From an uncultured Clostridia bacterium (GTDB taxonomy: Bacteria > Bacillota > Clostridia > Oscillospirales > Ruminococcaceae): DNA of 34,740 nucleotides. Position numbers and translations under genes: made by a program. The DNA lies in the NCBI GenBank assembly GCA_944388265.1, contig CALXIC010000236.1, forward strand, positions 1 through 34,740, given 5' to 3'. Shown one piece after another: positions 33,076-34,740 of this stretch (its first letter is position 1; each line of letters starts with the position of its first letter). Under the pieces are notes generated by a model that worked only from the letters and a program-made list of their open reading frames with translations, made no database searches and had not been told where the DNA came from.

Positions 33076-34356
33076 ATGTTGGACATGCGTTTTCTCCGGG
33101 AAAATCCGGAACTGGTAAAGGAAAATATCCGCAAAAAATTTCAGGATCACAAGCTTCCGCTCGTGGATGAAGTGATCGAAAAAGACGCCGCTTACCGGGA
33201 AGCAAAACAGCGCGCGGACTATCTGCGCAGCCAGCGCAACAAGATCAGCAAGCAGATCGGCGGGCTGATGGCGAAAGGCCAGAAGGAAGAAGCGGAAGAA
33301 GTCAAAAAACAGGTCGCGGAAATGGCCAAAGAACTGGCGGAAACCGAACAGAAGGAAGAAGCACTGTCGGCAGAAATCCGCAAAATCATGCTGGTGATCC
33401 CGAACATCATCGATCCGTCGGTTCCGGTGGGCAAGGACGACAGCGAAAACGTTGAACTCGAAAAATTCGGCGATCCGGTGGTGCCGGCTTACGAAATTCC
33501 CTACCATGTGGACATCATGGAAAAATTTGACGGCATCGACCTCGACAGCGCGCGTAAAACCAGCGGCAACGGCTTTTATTACCTCTGCGGCGACATTGCA
33601 AGACTGCATTCTGCGATTTTGAGCTATGCGCGCGATTTCATGATCGACAAGGGCTTTACCTACTGCATCCCGCCGTTTATGATCCGTTCGAACGTCGTCA
33701 ACGGGGTCATGAGCTTTGACGAAATGGAAAACATGATGTACAAGATCGAAGGGGAAGACCTCTACCTGATCGGTACGTCGGAACATTCGATGATCGGCAA
33801 ATTCATCGACACCATCACCCCGGAAAGCGAACTGCCGAAGACCTTGACGAGCTATTCGCCCTGCTTCCGTAAGGAAGTCGGCGCACACGGCATCGAAGAA
33901 CGCGGCGTGTACCGCATCCATCAGTTTGAAAAACAGGAAATGATCGTCGTCTGCAAACCGGAAGAAAGCATGGAATGGTTCGAAAAACTCTACCACTATA
34001 CGGTGGAACTCTTCCGTTCGATGGATATTCCGGTGCGTTCGCTCGAATGCTGCTCGGGCGACCTGGCGGATTTGAAAGTCAAGAGCATCGACGTGGAAGC
34101 ATGGAGCCCGCGTCAGCAGAAATATTTCGAAGTGGGCAGCTGCTCGAACCTCGGCGACGCACAGGCCAGACGTCTGGGCATCCGGGTGCGCGGCGCGGAC
34201 AAAAAGACCTATTTTGCCCATACGCTGAACAATACGGTGGTAGCGCCGCCGCGTATGCTGATTGCGTTCCTTGAAAACAATCTGCAGGAAGACGGCTCGG
34301 TGCGCATTCCGAAACCGCTCCAGATGTACATGGGCGGCAAAGAAGTCATCCGCTAA
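33076..34356 (+). CDS. serS: Seryl-tRNA synthetase
   Basis: SerS is the class II synthetase that charges tRNA-Ser. The 426-residue protein begins MLDMRFLRENPELVKENIRKKFQD, followed by a long antiparallel coiled coil (about 30-110, RADYLRSQRNKISKQIGGLMAKGQKEEAEEVKKQV) that grips the tRNA long variable arm. The catalytic core has YLIGTSEHSMIGKFIDT, motif 2 in LTSYSPCFRKEVGAHGIEERGVYRIHQFEKQE and motif 3 in NNTVVAPPRMLIAFLENNLQEDGSVRIPK. The serine-site TSEHS replaces the common TAE motif. AGGAAAGGG precedes ATG 33076 in the short gap after spo0J. A position after spo0J is usual in Bacillota. Confidence 0.97.
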   Translation: MLDMRFLRENPELVKENIRKKFQDHKLPLVDEVIEKDAAYREAKQRADYLRSQRNKISKQIGGLMAKGQKEEAEEVKKQVAEMAKELAETEQKEEALSAEIRKIMLVIPNIIDPSVPVGKDDSENVELEKFGDPVVPAYEIPYHVDIMEKFDGIDLDSARKTSGNGFYYLCGDIARLHSAILSYARDFMIDKGFTYCIPPFMIRSNVVNGVMSFDEMENMMYKIEGEDLYLIGTSEHSMIGKFIDTITPESELPKTLTSYSPCFRKEVGAHGIEERGVYRIHQFEKQEMIVVCKPEESMEWFEKLYHYTVELFRSMDIPVRSLECCSGDLADLKVKSIDVEAWSPRQQKYFEVGSCSNLGDAQARRLGIRVRGADKKTYFAHTLNNTVVAPPRMLIAFLENNLQEDGSVRIPKPLQMYMGGKEVIR

Positions 34357-34361
34357 ATCGA

Positions 34362-34398
34362 AAAAAGGGAAAGGCTTTAAGAAAACCTTTCCCTTTTT
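34362..34398 (+). terminator. Terminator after serS
   Basis: AAAAAGGGAAAGG and CCTTTCCCTTTTT form a perfect 13-bp stem around an 11-base loop, ending in five T. Confidence 0.92.
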
Positions 34399-34420
34399 GT
34401 GCCATTTGAAAGGGATTTCG

Positions 34421-34740
34421 ATGAACGAAGAGCAAAGAAACAGGATTGGATGGCAAGTGCTCGCCGCGCGGTTTGGATGCAAAGTGGATGCCTTGTTTCA
34501 GGGGAAAACCGTATTTGTGGACGATCCAAGACTTTGCGGCAGCAGCGCACACGCGGCGGCATTCGGGGAAACGGTGCTGGTCTCGGCATCACACGAACTG
34601 TTGCCGCTCTTAAAAGAAGCGATGGCGCAAAAATCGCGGGATGAGGTGTTGGAATGTCCGCTTTTTTATGGTCAGTCCATCATTTATCTGCCGCACAGGG
34701 AAACGAAACCGTTTTCGTTACCCCAAGGGGTAACGCTGAT
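34421..34740 (+). CDS. Unidentified protein, N-terminal part (continues beyond window)
   Basis: The frame opens at ATG 34421 with AAAGGGA 7 bases upstream and stays open to the last base, giving 106 residues: MNEEQRNRIGWQVLAARFGC...KVDALFQGKTVFVDDPRLCG...SHELLPLLKEAMAQKSRDEVLECPLFYGQSIIYLPH. I do not recognise the family with confidence. The pattern of a short leading domain before a catalytic part resembles the N-terminus of some Clostridia-type GNAT acetyltransferases, but nothing here proves it. Its codon use is like its neighbours, so it is very likely a real gene. Confidence 0.7.
   Translation, partial: MNEEQRNRIGWQVLAARFGCKVDALFQGKTVFVDDPRLCGSSAHAAAFGETVLVSASHELLPLLKEAMAQKSRDEVLECPLFYGQSIIYLPHRETKPFSLPQGVTL

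Overview
The window is a replication-origin region of a bacterial chromosome from a low-G+C-type Gram-positive lineage (Bacillota, class Clostridia, probably an Oscillospiraceae/Ruminococcaceae-like gut bacterium). The base composition is nevertheless moderately GC-rich. The evidence is the canonical order gyrA - gyrB - remB - recF - S4 protein - dnaN - oriC - dnaA // rpmH - rnpA - yidD - yidC - jag - mnmE - mnmG - rsmG - noc - soj - spo0J, strong AGGAGG ribosome-binding sites, a Noc-type ParB paralogue, a remB gene and a SPKTG-type cell-wall anchor. The assignment to class or family is inference.

Layout. Positions 1-1553 hold the end of nagB and a complete nagA (amino-sugar catabolism, + strand). 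Positions 1593-7686 are minus-strand accessory genes: a MATE exporter and a PAP2-type membrane phosphatase with their own promoters, a tightly overlapped four-gene operon (metallo-beta-lactamase fold hydrolase, GNAT acetyltransferase, patatin-like lipase, SAM methyltransferase), and a PdaB-like polysaccharide deacetylase. Positions 7821-9769 hold a ydbS-ydbT-like pair of membrane PH-domain proteins (+). Positions 9824-11752 (-) encode a secreted, apparently sortase-anchored surface protein that carries an almost intact eukaryotic ubiquitin fold (60 of the first 74 residues identical to human ubiquitin). This is the most remarkable item in the window.

Positions 11824-21846 (-) are the replication block gyrA, a YcxB-like membrane protein, gyrB, remB, recF, yaaA-type S4 protein, dnaN and dnaA. 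The dnaN-dnaA gap (about 20030-20400) has the anatomy of oriC: an AT-rich unwinding stretch, a DnaA-trio-like TATTAGTAG next to two abutting DnaA boxes, then many more DnaA boxes, some arranged face to face. A further box lies in the dnaA-rpmH gap.

Positions 22316-29679 (+) carry rpmH, rnpA, yidD, yidC, jag, a small glutaredoxin-like protein, mnmE, mnmG and rsmG: ribosome and RNase P biogenesis, membrane protein insertion, and tRNA/rRNA modification. After a hairpin-rich 230-bp stretch come an ABM-fold monooxygenase and noc on the minus strand, diverging from soj-spo0J (+). Two perfect 16-bp parS sites (inside mnmG and between noc and soj) complete a chromosome segregation module. serS and the beginning of an unidentified gene close the window. 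Most genes run away from the origin; nagA, ydbST, noc and the ABM gene run against it.
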